Part shown: piece after piece, positions 23,121 through 35,478 of the stretch
Numbering within the stretch: the first letter of the stretch is position 1
Layout of the letters: each line of letters starts with the position of its first letter
Source of the DNA: Morella rubra
Taxonomy: Eukaryota; Streptophyta; Magnoliopsida; Fagales; Myricaceae
Reading direction: 5' to 3'
DNA: 64,000 nucleotides
Assembly: GCA_003952965.2 (NCBI GenBank)
Contig: CM025852.1
Coordinates: 16,285,820 to 16,349,819 of the forward strand
The notes under the pieces: model-generated
Told to the model about the DNA's origin: nothing
Seen by the model: only the letters and a program-made list of their open reading frames with translations
Databases searched by the model: none
Made by a program: the position numbers and the translations under genes

Positions 23121-26100
23121 TTGATGTAGTATCGGAGCTCTCTTAACACAGAATTCTCTTTTTCCAATTTTCTTGCCAAACAGACACTATTTCTTTCATT
23201 CTTCCATTGTAATTTCTTGTTGCAATGTTGACTCAATAACCTCTAGCTGTTCTATTGTTACTCCTTTAAATCCAGTAGTCTCCAAGGAAGATCATCCTTC
23301 CAATCCTCATTTTCTTCACTATGGAGAAAGTCCTGGTTTTATGCTTGTGACACAGGTACTTCACATCTCTGGTGAAAACTATCATACGTGGAATCGTTCG
23401 ATGCTAATTGGCATTGGAAGCCAAAAACAAGCTTAGTTTCATCGATGGATCACTTCCTCGTCCATCGTCAACTGATCCTTTGTATAGTGCATGGTGTCGA
23501 TGCAATACCATGGTGTTTTCATGGATAATCAATGCAGTAGCAAAAGAAATTGTAGCAAGTGTCATTTACATCACTGATGCTAAAGATGTAAGGAATGAAA
23601 TTCGTGACTCGTTTTCTCAAGGGAACGAACCACGAATTGTTCAGTTGTAGAAGTAAATTTCATCCCTAGCTCAAGCACCTGATTCGGTTAGTGTTTATTT
23701 CACTATACTTAAAGGCATTTGAGATGAATTACAGAATTATAAACCTCTTCCGAGCTGTTCTTGCAGATATCGATGTGGTGCTTTGCGTATTGTTGCTGAA
23801 GATCAACAATTTGAGTTTGTGATGCATTTTTTGATGGGATTAAATGACTCTTTTGCTCAAGTTCGAGCTCAGATCTTGTTATCCCTTCCTCTGCCTCCTA
23901 TAAATAAGGTATTTTCCTTGATTATGCAAGAGGAACTACAGAGAGGAATAACTTCTATTCCTTCTGTTGACTCCATAGCTCTCTTGAATCGCAAATACTC
24001 TGGAGCTCCTCGTTAGTTTAATCCTAGAGGTAAAGAACAACCACAGTGTAGCCATTGTGGCAATCTTAGACACACTGTGGACAAGTGCTACAAGCTGATA
24101 GGCTATCCTCCTGGTTATCGTACCAAGCCTAAACTTCCTGGAATTACTGCCAATGTTGCTGGTTCTACCTCTATTGGTTATAATTACGCTGATCAACTTC
24201 TTGAACCCGTTTCAAGTCCAGTAATAGCTTCCCCTACATCACCTTTTACTTTTAAGCAATATCAGCAGATAATCCCTCTGATTACTTTTCAGAATTCTCA
24301 ATCTCTGCAATTTAAAGGACCAACAACCTCCTCTTCTAATCTAGTTAAATCTCATCACATTTCAGGTGATAGTTGTCCTTCTCATGTTCTTTCTTCAGCT
24401 TTATCCTCTTCTTTTTCCAAAAATATTTCTGTCACTTGGATTCTAGACACTGGCGCATCTAATCATATGATCAACTCTATAGATATGTTTTCTTCAGATG
24501 TTCAACCTTGTCATTCCACTGTCAGACTTCCTGATGGTTAGTCAGCCACAGTTTCTTACATAGGAACTGTTTGCTTATCTCCTTCTTTAATTCTCAGAAA
24601 TGTTCTATGTGTTCCTAGCTTCAATTTCAATTTGATTTCAGCTAGTAAGTTGACATCTGACCTTCGTTGTTGTCTTGTCTTGCTCTCTGGTTATTGTTTG
24701 ATTCAGGACCTTATCAACAAAAAGATTATTCGGCTAGGTCGAGAGAAAGATGGTCTCTATGTGTTGCAGCAAAATAACATGGATATTTTTGTCCATACTC
24801 CTGTTGTTGCTTCAGTTTCTTCCTATTTGATCTTTGGCACTATCGTTTAGGATATGTGTCAGATTTTAAAATTTCAATTTTACAAAAACTTGATTCTACT
24901 ATCATTTGTTTTCCTAGTTTTCATTGCACTATTTGTCCTCTAGCAAAACAGAAACGTTTACCTTTCAATAGCAGTGATAGTCTTACTTCTAAACCTTTTG
25001 ATCTCATACATTGCGATATATAGGGTCCTTTCTCTACTTCTACATCAGCTAGTCATAGATATTTTCTACCATTGTTGATGATATACTTGTAGTCTTTGGG
25101 TTTTTCTTATGAAACTCAAATCAGAAACTCGTCCTCTGTTACATTCTTTTTTTGCCTTAGTTCACAATCAATTTCATACTATCAATTGCATTCAAACTGA
25201 TAATGGGATGGAATTTATGATGCCTAATTTTTATGCTAGTAAGGGTATTATACACCAAACTAGTTGTGTAGAAACCCCTTAGCAAAATGGTAGAGTTGAA
25301 GGAAAACATCATCATCTACTTAACATAGCTCGGGCTCTTAGATTTCAGTCCAATGTTCCTCTTTCTTTTTGGGGAGATTGCATCTTCACTGCAGCCTACC
25401 TTATAAATCGGATACCTACTCCTATTCTTAATAATCAATCTCCTTTTTCTGTTCTCTATGGTACTTCTCCATCTTATCTTCATCTTAGAGTTTTTGGTTT
25501 CCTTTCTTATGCTTCCACTCTTCCTAATTCCCTTGACAAATTTTCACCTAGAGCTAGGAGATGCATTTTTGTTGGCTATCCTTTTAGCACTAAAGGTTAC
25601 CGAATATTTGATCTTGATTCTAAGACAATATTCATTTCTCGTAATGTTGTTTTTCATGAAACTATCTTTCCATTTTATGATAAAACACTTTTGTCTTCTG
25701 CTCCTCATTCACATTCAAATTCTTCAGTTCCTCCTTCTGTTGTTTTGCCTCGGGTTATTCCAGATTCGCATTCGCATTCCACTTCACCTTATCTTTTTCC
25801 TCCTATTCCCACTACTTCTTGTGATTCTTCTGCTAGTTTATTTGCTCTTTCACATCACTTCCTATAGTTCCTCGCAGATCCACTCGAACCAGAAATATAC
25901 CTGCTTATTTGCATGATTTTCATGACAGGTTATTATCTTCTCTTAACCCTATTCCTTTATCTCGGGTTGGTTATGTTCAAACAGGTACCTCTCATCCTTT
26001 GTTCCATTTTCTTTTATATTCTAAACTCTCTCCTCTTCGAAGACAATATTCTCTTTGTCTTTCCACCATCTATGAACCCACATATTTTCATGAGGCTGTT

Positions 26101-27557
26101 GGTCATCCCCATTGGCAAGCGGCTATGGCAGCTGAGATTGCTACTTTGAAAGCTAATCATACCTGGGAATTAACTGATTTGCCTCATAGAAAAACACCAT
26201 TAGTTGTAAATGGGTCTATAAGGTCAAATTCGTTCTGATGGTTCACTAAAGCGTCATAAGGCACGCTTAGTTGCCAAAAGTTATACACAACGTGAAGGAT
26301 TTGACTATTATGAAACTTTTTCTCTTGTTGCAAAAATGGTTATCGTGCATACCATTCTTGCTTTAGCTGTTATCCATGGTTGGCATCTGTCCCAACTTGA
26401 TATCAATAATGCTTTCCTTCATGGTGACTTACATGAAAAGGTGTATATGTGTTTACCTCCGGTTTTGCTAAACAGGGGGAGGATCAGCGTGTTTGTAAGC
26501 TTCTAAAGTCCTTGTATGGCCTTAAACAAGCCTCAAGATAGTGGTTTAGCAAGTTTTCTAATACCTTGACAGCTCATGGTTTCATTCAATCTACTTTTGA
26601 TTCTTCCTTGTTACAAGGATTAATGGACAGTTCTTCATGGCTCTCTTGGTGTATGTAGACAACATCCTTATAACTTCTAATGACTTGAAAGCCGTTGATG
26701 ACTTAAAGGTATTCTTAGACAGCAAATTCAAGTTAAAGAATCTTGGTGTTTTGAAATATTTTTTTGGTATTGAAATTGCTCGATCAACAAAAGGAATCAC
26801 ACTTTGTCAGCAAAAGTATACTATGCAAATTTTAGGAGATAGTGGTATGTTGGGCAACAAAGTTTCAAAATTTCCTATGAAGCAAAATCTAAAGCTTAGC
26901 AGCATTGAAGGTATGTTAATAGTAGATCCTGTTATGTATAGAAGGTTGATTGGAAGACTCGTCTATTTGATAATAACACGTCCGGATATTGCATATTCAG
27001 TTCAAGTGTTAAGTCAGTTTATGGACATGCCACGAGACACATATCTAAAAGCAGCCATTCGGGTGTTGCAATATATCAAAGGAATACCAAGACAAGGCAT
27101 CTTCTTGTTTGCTGCATCTGAGATACATCTGAAGGGTTTTTCAGATTCGGATTGGGCAGGTTGTGTAGATAGTAGGAAATCAATGACTGGTTTTTACATA
27201 TTTCTTGGTGATTCATTGATATCATGGAAGTCAAAGAAGCAAATCATGTGGTTGCTTCGGTTACTTAAAGATTTGCACATTTCTCATGATAGATGTGCCC
27301 TGTTATTTTGTGATAACCAAGCAGCATTACATATAGCAACAAATCGAGTGTTTCATGAGAGAACGAAACACATAGAAATAGATTGTCATATTGTGAGAGA
27401 AAAGGTGCGAGCTGGACTCATTAAGACTATACATGTTAAAATTGATATGCAGCTTGCCGATGTTTTTACAAAAGCTTTAGGCTATTATCAATCCAACAAT
27501 TTGATTAGCAAGATAGGCATTGTAAACATTTACATTGCTGTTCATCTTGAGGGGGAG

Positions 27558-27787
27558 TATAAAGAACGTCTAGATGCTGCAAAGCTAACTACTACAGATA
27601 GCAGAATAACAGAGCAGAAAGAAGGCTCGGGCAAGCTAGTACATGTGGCTTCTATTGTAATTTTCTAACTGTAGATAAGAGTTATTTGTCTTTTCTGTTA
27701 TAATAACTTATATGAGCTAAATCAATTGTATATATATATGATGTACGAATTCAGTTTCATTAATAGAAATTACAAATATTCACACAT
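27558..27787 (+). repeat. Copia 3' LTR
   Basis: The partner of the 5' LTR. It follows the polypurine tract directly. Differences from the 5' LTR are spread along its length, as expected of independent decay. Confidence 0.85.
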
Positions 27788-27790
27788 TTG

Positions 27791-29366
27791 ATAATAAGTA
27801 AATTTTTTTTTTTGTAACTAAATGTGTTTAATATTTGCTAATATGTTACGACATAGAAAATTGTACATTTAGAAGAGCATTGGGAGAACCTGTAACTGGA
27901 ATGAGTCTAATCCCTAGCTAGCGGCCACTCAGCATGTTTGGATTAGCCTAAAAAAAGTTTTGTTGAAAATTTTGTCTGGATGGTAACCTAATTTTATTAA
28001 GGTTTGTAAAATAGGAATCGGAACTTCGTGAAAATTTGTCAGAAAATGTGAAAGATGCTGTCGAAGTTTACGAGGAGGCGGTGCAGTTCATAAAATACTG
28101 TGAAAAAATACATTTTTTTTTTGTGTCATCGAAGATGGTGCTCGCCGCTCTGAAGATGCATACAGTGCCCCGCTGGCCTCTGGAAGGGTGTTTCCAACCA
28201 AAAAAAAGATGGTGCAAGCAAAGTACTCAAAATTTAGACCCAAAAAAAAAAAAAAAGAGTAAAGTAAAGTGCTCGAAAAAAGACATAAAACAAAGTAGAC
28301 GTGACGGTCTCAGTACGAAAAAGTGGGAATTCTCGAGAAGAAAACTATTGATCTTTATATTTATCATTTATTGTAAAATTTTAAGTTCATAAGAAATTTT
28401 TTTATTATTTTAATTATATTCTTAAATACTCTCTTTAATTTTTTTAATTAAAAAATTTAATACATATAATATTTAATTAAAATTAAATAAATTTTTTATT
28501 TAAATTATATTCTCCAACCATCACTTTAGATATAACACTCATCTTTATATATAAAGTGAACTCTCCTTTTAATTAAAAATTTTAATACTTATAATGTTTA
28601 ATTAAAATTAAAATCAAATTATAAAATCAAATCTCGAGATTAAGACTTTAATTTTGATACTCGAATTTACCATCTATCTTAAAATTTTAAGTTAATAAAA
28701 AAAATTTTATTATTTAAATTATATTTTCGCACATTTACAAGTGGCTGATCAAGGGGATATCGATACGTGTCTCAAATAAAGGTTCATTGCTCTGCTCCCA
28801 TAAGATATTCCTCATAGATTCGCACCCTTTTGCAAAAGTGTAGCAATGCTTCGCCCACTTTTCTATCTTTTCTGCCACACTTTGTTAGAGATCTCTCACA
28901 CTGTGGGTTAAGGGTAGTGGAAAGGAATATCGTCGGTTAAAGTTCGCTTCCCTAATTATCCTTTTTTTTTTTTCTTTCAATGTTTTCTGGTGAGATATTA
29001 CTGAGGCAACGAAAACCACCTTGTCGACACATTACATGGAAGAGCATCCTCTCTGCAATCTCTAGGGTATTGCTGAGGGTATAATTCTCTTGTGTTTTCT
29101 CTTCCCTATAGAGACAGAAAATTTGTAAGGCTACAGCTTTTATTTTCTCCGTTAATTAAAACTACCAAATAAACCAATTAAGATGGCATAAAAAACACAC
29201 CCAAAAGATTACATTCCCACACCAATCCTTAAGGCTACGCGGCCATGTACGCACACATACATCATATGAAGCAACAAGTTGTCAAAAGACAAAAAGCTGG
29301 ATATAGATCCTAAACAAACTTTTTTTTTTTTTTCAGCTTCCATGCGTGGCTGGCTTATCTTGTTTT
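27791..29366. other. AT-rich intergenic DNA and thaumatin 3' flank
   Basis: No gene is supported. An open frame at 28,036-28,392 runs into homopolymer lysine codons and matches nothing I recognise. From 28,380 to 28,740 the sequence is extremely AT-rich, with two related copies of a block around 'tttaattaaaattaa'. The last part (from about 29,278) is the 3' UTR side of the thaumatin-like gene and matches 13,905 onward in copy 1. Confidence 0.45.
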
Positions 29367-30140
29367 CTAGTGGCAGAAGATGACTTTCAGCTCACGTGGG
29401 GACGAGCACTCGTGCATGAGAGAGGGACTATCATGGGCGTACGTAAACGTGGCAGGACATGCGTGCTTGAAGAACTCAGAGAAGGTCGAGGCCCTACACG
29501 TCTGCGGACTGTTGTAGTGGTTCCTGCAGCACAGCTCGTCTGTACCAAAGGCCTCGCACCCACTCTTACAGCCTACGACCGGCCCGTGACCGGGCGGTGA
29601 CCGAAACTGCAGCCTGTCAGGACAAGTGGCGAGTAGGTTAGCTCGACAGCCAACCACAGGGCACACGCCCTTACCCTCGTGTGGGGTCACGGTCATGGGA
29701 ACGTTGAAGCCGTCAACAAGGCTGACGGCGTAAGAGGAGAGGTCGTTATGGCCGTGGTGAAGGCTGAACTGCGCCAGCGTAGCCGGAGGGGATCCGCCTA
29801 GACCGTTGCATTCGAGCCGGCTGCCGCAGTCGCCGGTTGCGCAAGAGAAGCGGTTGTTGGCGTAGGTGCAGCCGGTTCGGGCCCAGATACGTCCCGACCA
29901 GTGCTGGGTCGGGGCCGGGAAGGAGCGATGGGTGAGGCTGTTGAGCGCGAAGCCGCCGCGCTCGAGGACGGGGTGACCTGCGTTCGGCTGGATGGCTGGC
30001 CAGACCGTGAAGGGGCAGTTGTTAACCAAGGTTAAAATGAAACCTGGGGGCTGCGTCGCTTTGGTGAGGGTGCACAAAACAAGGAATGTGGTCGTGAAAA
30101 GGAGACTACAAGACAGAGGGACTGAAAAAGCGGAAGCCAT
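29367..30140 (-). CDS. Thaumatin-like protein (PR5 family), secreted
   Basis: A secreted defence-type protein of the PR5/thaumatin family. Single exon, 257 aa. A signal peptide of about 28 residues precedes a mature part with exactly 16 cysteines, the number that forms the eight family disulphides. The signature CATGDC is at residues 100-105. The C-terminus ends in KVIFCH, like the usual KVxFCP. Two residues of the acidic-cleft set (Arg, Glu, three Asp) are changed: the Glu of 'AEF' is Gln124 and the first Asp of 'YDVSLVD' is Ala138; Asp143 is kept. The cleft is thought to govern glucan binding and antifungal action, so activity may differ from that of classical members. A broken copy lies at 13,960-14,610. 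I cannot assign a specific orthologue. Confidence 0.93.
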   Translation of the reverse strand: MASAFSVPLSCSLLFTTTFLVLCTLTKATQPPGFILTLVNNCPFTVWPAIQPNAGHPVLERGGFALNSLTHRSFPAPTQHWSGRIWARTGCTYANNRFSCATGDCGSRLECNGLGGSPPATLAQFSLHHGHNDLSSYAVSLVDGFNVPMTVTPHEGKGVCPVVGCRANLLATCPDRLQFRSPPGHGPVVGCKSGCEAFGTDELCCRNHYNSPQTCRASTFSEFFKHACPATFTYAHDSPSLMHECSSPRELKVIFCH

Positions 30141-30188
30141 TTTCTAGGAGGTGAGGGGGCGTGAGAGAAGGCGAGTGATTGCTAGGCA

Positions 30189-30195
30189 TTTTATA
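30189..30195 (-). promoter_or_regulatory. TATA box of thaumatin-like gene
   Basis: TATAAAA on the minus strand, about 50 bp before the ATG at 30,140. That allows only a short leader. The copy-1 pseudogene has a related 'aatttatagg' at about 14,652. Confidence 0.55.
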
Positions 30196-30199
30196 GGCC

Positions 30200-31203
30200 T
30201 GAAGGAGCTTGACGAGCATGGAGTGCAATTTGAACTGGGATTTTGAGCAAAACGGAAAAGACTAAACTGCCCCTGTACTCAGCTTTGTTTGTACAGTCAG
30301 AGCAGGTCATTTGTCTGCTAAAGTTTAGTGTTTTTTTTTGCAGTGGGCTATTATTGTGTCTCTTTGTGGCTGGTGTATTACGTCCCTTGTTTTATATCAC
30401 TGTGAACTGTGTGATGGTCAGAAACTGGGGACTGAACTGCTCAGAACGGTAGGGAGCCCTAAAGAGTTCAGAAACGCTTGGACGGATCAGGATGATTGCA
30501 AGTTTCATTAGATTCAAAGCAAGCAGTTGGAGCTAAAGCAAAGGGGGGTTTTGAGGTAAATGTCCTTTTGGGCCTTTGGGCACCAAGGGCTTCTAGCATT
30601 TTCCAGTTACACAGATCTCGTGTGGCACCCCGATGAGAAACGTATATTTAAGCCCGGAAACATAGCCCCAAGTCATCCAACCAGGGGCGGTGAAAGCTAA
30701 AGATGATGCGGTGCGTGTGAGAGAGAAAGCAGCGTTCCCTTCGAGGTGGATGGGACACGACAACCACGTTGGCAAAGAAGATAAGCAGCACCGTCTTCGA
30801 GGCCTTTGTTGCCCTGCTCCGTTCTAAACTTAGGAAAGAGTTCTTTATTTATTTTTTTATAGGTGAAAGACTTCTTTATTCGAATACTGAATTGCAGCGC
30901 CAGTGGGTTCTTTACACTTTTTTAATAGATTCGGTCTCAGCTGTTTTTTCTGTGGGTATTTTCAGTTTTATTGCTTTTAAAGTTACTGGTTTTGTTGCTT
31001 TTAAAGTTACTGGTTTATCTGAGTATTAAAATTATGGGGTTTAAAAAGTTAATTTACTAGAGTTAATGGAGTAAAATTTAAATAGATATTATAAAAAAAA
31101 TAATTATTACTAATAATAAATATTATTTTGTAATTTGTTTTTAAGTAAGGGCCAAAACAAACACCACTGAATGAAGCATTTGTAAGACCAACGTAGCTTC
31201 ACA
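30200..31203. other. Upstream region of thaumatin-like gene, copy-2 end
   Basis: Non-coding sequence shared in pieces with 14,650-15,868, ending at 'cttcaca' (31,197-31,203) where the similarity stops. Two adjoining direct repeats of 'gcttttaaagttactggttt' type occur at 30,972-31,015. No gene is seen. Confidence 0.6.
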
Positions 31204-32603
31204 TAAATGTAATTATTTTCTTTCATTATTATATAAATGATTTCCTGATCTCTGGTGACTACCTACGAGAATATTAGTTAAGTGATTGGTCGTGGCCTAT
31301 AAAAATTGAGACTCAATATGTCACGTTTTAGCATTAAAAATAGCGAGACGCAGGTAGTATTTTTTTAATGTCATTAGGGATTGCATTTTAAAAGTTAGGA
31401 CCATATACAAGGATAAATCTAGGTACCACTTACTTTTATCGTATTATGAAAACTAACAAGATCCTGTTAAGGGATTGAGAAAACCACTAATTTTTTCATG
31501 CTAAACAGAGAAGAGTGGTGGCCTAAAATGGTAGATGTAACTATCAAAACTTATACGAGCTAGTAATTAAAACGTCTACAACCTGCGTAACAAAGCTCAC
31601 TGGAGGGTCGGAAAAAATCACAAAGGATCAGAAAGGTCCATCGGAGAGCCGAAATTATATAAAAGAAAAAACTAAGGTCAACAAGTACACAACCTAAGAA
31701 TTAAAATTCTCAGGGAGCCATTGAAGGAGAATTAAGGAGGCCGAAAACATTAGGGCCGCACATAAGCCCATGCACGACAGTCACCGGCGTGTGCAGTCCA
31801 TGCGCTACCCAGAGGCATCGGCTTGTAGTGGTTCTGCTTGAAGTAGCCAAACCAACCCGCAAGGTGTGTGACCTCCTTGACCGCCGGTAGCAGTCCGAAA
31901 ACATAGACGTACGTAATATATTTTTGAAACTTGCTTTTTACAAGGAGTCGGGAATTAAAAGCTTTGTTGGAAGCTTGTTCTTTTACGTTCGTTTCTATGT
32001 AAAATAGTGTATTTAGAAACTTGCAACCCTAAAGAAAACTGCAAGGACCAAGAGGCAGGGTGACTCAAATAGGTAGACGGGTGCGGCAACTGCCATGACC
32101 TCTAATTATGAAAGCCCATATTATAGCTAGAAAATAGGAAACACTTTTATAAAATTAAAGTTCAGAAAAAAAAGCCTACAACTTTGGGAAAATAACTTAG
32201 GCCTAGAAATAGGAACATACTAAAAATTAGTTTACAAAATTGAAATCGAAAATAAAAGATTGACCAAACTAGCACTTTCAATAATAACAATCAATTAACT
32301 CTATTAGTTTTTACAATATCTTTTCCTAAGTAATAGCATCACTCTCTACAAAATTATTATCCTAAGCACCACAACTGCCTGCTTTATTACTAATTAACTG
32401 AAATTTTTAAAAAATTAAATTCTCATCATTTTTCTAACCAATTGTGCAGTGTTACACCAATCATCTTATTAGTGGATTGTTCTTTTTGCTAAACAGCAAA
32501 ATAATCACACAAAATGATTTCTTTGTTAAGCAAAGAAGCTTCTCAAAGTATTAAGAAATCTCGGATTCACTAAGTTTTATTGTCAAAAATTTATATTTCA
32601 ATA
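31204..32603. other. Intergenic DNA with one GC-richer open stretch
   Basis: Mostly AT-rich. On the minus strand a frame of about 58 codons is open from about 31,925 to a stop at 31,752-31,750. It reads with words such as HLAGWFGYFKQNHY and GSAWTAHAGDCRAW and is richer in GC than its surroundings. I do not recognise it; it has no clear start codon or signal. The rest (31,930-32,600) shows nothing I can name. Confidence 0.35.
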
Positions 32604-32708
32604 ATGCAATCTCAAAGAGGGGTCCTTAACAAATATCTTGTTGACAAAAGGGAATCAAATTCTAATCAAGAGGTAATAGGTGAAGAACCAAGTATAAGGA
32701 GGACTTAT
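32604..32708 (+). pseudogene. hAT-type transposase fragment, N-terminal side
   Basis: From an ATG at 32,604, 35 codons (MQSQRGVLNKYLV... EEPSIRRTY) are open up to the exact point where the gypsy LTR begins. The style resembles the start of plant zf-ZMYM/TTF-type hAT transposases. The matching C-terminal fragment lies on the other side of the gypsy element at 45,398. Removing the gypsy insert and one target copy does not bring the two parts into one frame, so the transposase had already lost its middle. Plain DNA-transposon remnant. Confidence 0.5.
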
Positions 32709-33217
32709 TGATGGTGCCAATACTGAATCACATCCAGTCCAAACCAATTTAGGCCGAAAAATATGATTACTCTTTCAAAAGCCCAACAGTTACAACCAAA
32801 CCCACGTCGCATATTTCCCAAAAGAGAAAATCGCTACATATGCCGCAAACAGTTACCTAACAACCCACGATAAGCCACGGCACCACGTTCTCACTATACT
32901 TGTAGCAGATACGAATAACCGTCAGAAAAAGGTGAAGAGAGTATCACGGAGCATGACCTAACAGGGACAAGAACTCCGCTAAAATCCTGGCTAGAGGAAA
33001 AGAGGGGAACGTGGGCAAAAATACTATAAAAAGAGAAGCTAATGATGAGAACTGGTAAGTGATTTTTGTGTGATAAAATAGCAAAACTCGTATAAAAATA
33101 GGGACTGATTTAAGCTTCGAGGTTCCACACCTCGGAACCCGGGGTCTTTATTGTTTTACCTTGTGTTTTACATCAAATTTACTCTGACGTATTGACCATA
33201 AACCAACTGATTTATCA
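32709..33217 (+). repeat. Gypsy 5' LTR
   Basis: Starts TGATGGTGCC and ends TTTATCA, 509 bp. It includes 'actataaaaagagaagc', a likely TATA region, at about 33,023. The partner LTR at 44,871 matches throughout except for a divergent stretch near the 3' end. Confidence 0.93.
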
Positions 33218-33218
33218 G

Positions 33219-33236
33219 TTGGCGCCGTCTGTGGGA
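33219..33236 (+). other. Primer binding site of gypsy element
   Basis: The word 'ttggcgccgtctgtggga' lies just after the 5' LTR. It is the form commonly seen at this position in plant Tat-type gypsy elements. Confidence 0.75.
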
Positions 33237-33264
33237 ACGTTTACGTTCTCGTGATAAAAGGTTT

Positions 33265-34750
33265 ATGGTGATCACCAAGAGTAAAGGCAAGGGGAAGACA
33301 GGAGGCGATCCAGAACCATTCCGGGAGCCCCCTTCACGAGTGATGGAAGGCTTAGTAGAAACTGTTCACGAATCTCACACTAGCACAGAACGAGAGCTAG
33401 GCCCTAATAACGGACAACGGGGGAAACATCCATGCCAGGAAGGTACGCTGGAGAAGCCCGCATGCCACAAATATCGATACCAGAAAAACATGACGAAGAA
33501 GTTCATACTCAGCAACACGGAAGAGGCTCACATTCCCCACCTAGGACGGAATGAAGGAACCGACAGAGTCAATGCTAGATTAGAAGAAGTCCTAGCAGAG
33601 TTGGGACGGATGAGACAAAAGGTGGACAAACCACCCATCGTCTTGGAAAATATGATGCACCAAGTGGAGTCCCCATTCACTTCCAAATATTTTGGAGGTC
33701 CGGTTACCCTCCAAATTCCGCATGCCAGTGGTTGACAAGTATACGGGAGCAACCGATCCACTCGATCACTTTAAAGGTTATCGTTCGCAGATGGATTTAC
33801 TGGACACTCAAGACGCAATCAAATGCAAGGCGTTCCCTACAACGCTGGATCGGCTCGCATATGGTTTAGCAGACTGAGACCGAATTCCATCTCAAGCTTC
33901 AAGGAGCTCAGTAAAGCCTTCGTCAGCCATTTCATAGCTAGTAAAAAGCAGAAAAAATCGGCCATTCATCTCCTCTCCACCCGACAGAAGGAAGGCGAAA
34001 GTCTGTGAGACTATGTGGCGCGGTTCAACCAAGAAAAACTTAATGTGGAAGATCCGGAAGACAAGGTGGTACTCACCGCCATTGTAGCTGGTTTGGCCGA
34101 CGGAAGGTTTTCTTTCTCCCTAGGAAAGAAACCTCCCGAAACCTTCGGGAATTCATGGAAAAAGCACAAAAGTATATGAATGCTGAAGACATGATGACTG
34201 CCCGCCAGCAACAAGTCATCGATCAAAGTGGAATATCGGCCAAAAGAAGAAAAGAAGGAGCTCCCACTAGGCATCCCATAATGGAGAAAGAACAGAAGGT
34301 GGACCCGAACCGGACCGCGAACAGATCGCCAAAACTACAATTCACACCTCTCAATACGTCTCTAGGAAAAATCCTCATGGAAATCCGAAACGATCCCGAG
34401 ATACGGTGGCCTCCAAAAATGCGGTCCGAACCCAGATAGACGGGATGACGAAAATTCTGTCGCTTTCATAACGATCACGGCCATGATACAGATGAATGCA
34501 TACATCTAAAAAGACAGATAGAAGCCTTCATCCAACAAGGACGCTTACGACAATTCACTGCAACCAGACTAGGGGAACCTTTCCGAAAAGATCCAAGAAC
34601 CCCGGAGCACCGCTTCAGACCCTACCGAAGAAACGAGAGATCACCTCGGCAAAATCAAAATGAAGTTCCACGACAAAGGAAAGACTAGAGGAACGACGCT
34701 CGCCGCCCAGAGCTATAGGCGAAATCAGGGTCATTTCTGGAGGCATCGCA
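33265..34750 (+). mobile_element. Gypsy gag region
   Basis: Gag-like coding part with recognisable capsid-region words (for example AFVSHFIASKKQKK and LLSTRQKEGESL), typical of Tat-type plant gypsy gag. Broken. Confidence 0.7.
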
Positions 34751-34834
34751 AAAGGAGGGTCGTCTAAATCTTCAAGGAAAACCTACGCAAGGCGACTACT
34801 TGTTGCAAAAGTAAACAATGGACCTCGGCGTCCG

Positions 34835-35450
34835 ATGATGAAGGAAGAAAAACCCATCACGTTCACGCTAGAAGATACGGCAGGAATCGAATACCCGCAT
34901 GACGATGCCTTGGTGATCGACGCTCTGATAGGAAACTACAAGATCAGGCGCATACTCATCGACACTGGAAGCTCCGCCGACATTTTGTACACCACTGCGT
35001 ATAACCAGATGAAGCTAGGAAGAGAAGCATTGAGAAAAGAAAGTACCCGACTCACCGGGTTCACCGGTCACGAAGTATTCAGCCTAGGAATAAAAGAATT
35101 GCCATTCACCGTCGGAGAACCCCCACTCGAAGCCTCGCTCTCTGTAAAGTTTTTGATTCTCGAAGGAGAATCTTCTTACAACGCTATTATAGGACGGGTT
35201 ACTCTGAATCGCCTACGTGCTGTAGTATCAACTTATCACTTAAAGATGAAATTTCCAACCAGATCAGGAATAGGAGAAGCAAGAGGGGATCAAAAGCTAG
35301 CAAGAAACTGCTATCTCTTGGATACCCAAGGTACTGTAGAAACCATGGCCATAGAACATCGAGAAGAGTTCCGAGCACAACCAGTAGAACCGTTGGAGGA
35401 AATATCCCTCTGGGCAGACTCAAAGGAACGAACAGTAAAACTCGGCGCCC
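34835..35450 (+). mobile_element. Gypsy protease region
   Basis: Aspartic protease with the active-site word LIDTGSSADILY, followed by the family's YNAIIGRVTLNRLRA stretch. Confidence 0.85.
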
Positions 35451-35478
35451 ACTGTCTGAAGATTCAAAAAGATGCCTC

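Larger units (their letters stand above)
22887..27790 (+). mobile_element. Decayed Ty1/copia LTR retrotransposon
   Basis: A Copia fossil with both LTRs, about 4.9 kb. The 5' LTR is about 22,887-23,120 and the 3' LTR about 27,558-27,787. A PBS-like word 'gtatcggagc' (about 23,128) recalls the initiator-Met tRNA site usual for this superfamily. The polypurine tract 'gagggggagt' lies just before the 3' LTR. In order one sees gag with a zinc knuckle (CSHCGNLRHTVDKC), protease (WILDTGASNH), integrase, reverse transcriptase ([13 protein letters not shown]) and RNase H. It is broken, with roughly ten or more breaks in the coding region. The LTRs differ by roughly a tenth by eye, suggesting an age of several million years. 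A possible 5-bp target repeat 'gataa' is not certain. Confidence 0.9.

Noticed and set aside
25458-25916. Leu/Phe-rich open frame of 152 codons resembling a membrane protein
   Set aside because: It is an out-of-frame shadow inside the Copia integrase-to-RT region; the hydrophobicity comes from T-rich sequence.
28036-28392. Open frame of 118 codons ending in lysine-rich sequence
   Set aside because: The second half is translated homopolymer A and the first half matches no family I know. No promoter or splice support was seen.
29346-29600. Plus-strand open frame of 84 codons over the thaumatin gene
   Set aside because: It is the complement of the thaumatin-like coding sequence, which has a signal peptide, 16 cysteines and a family signature.
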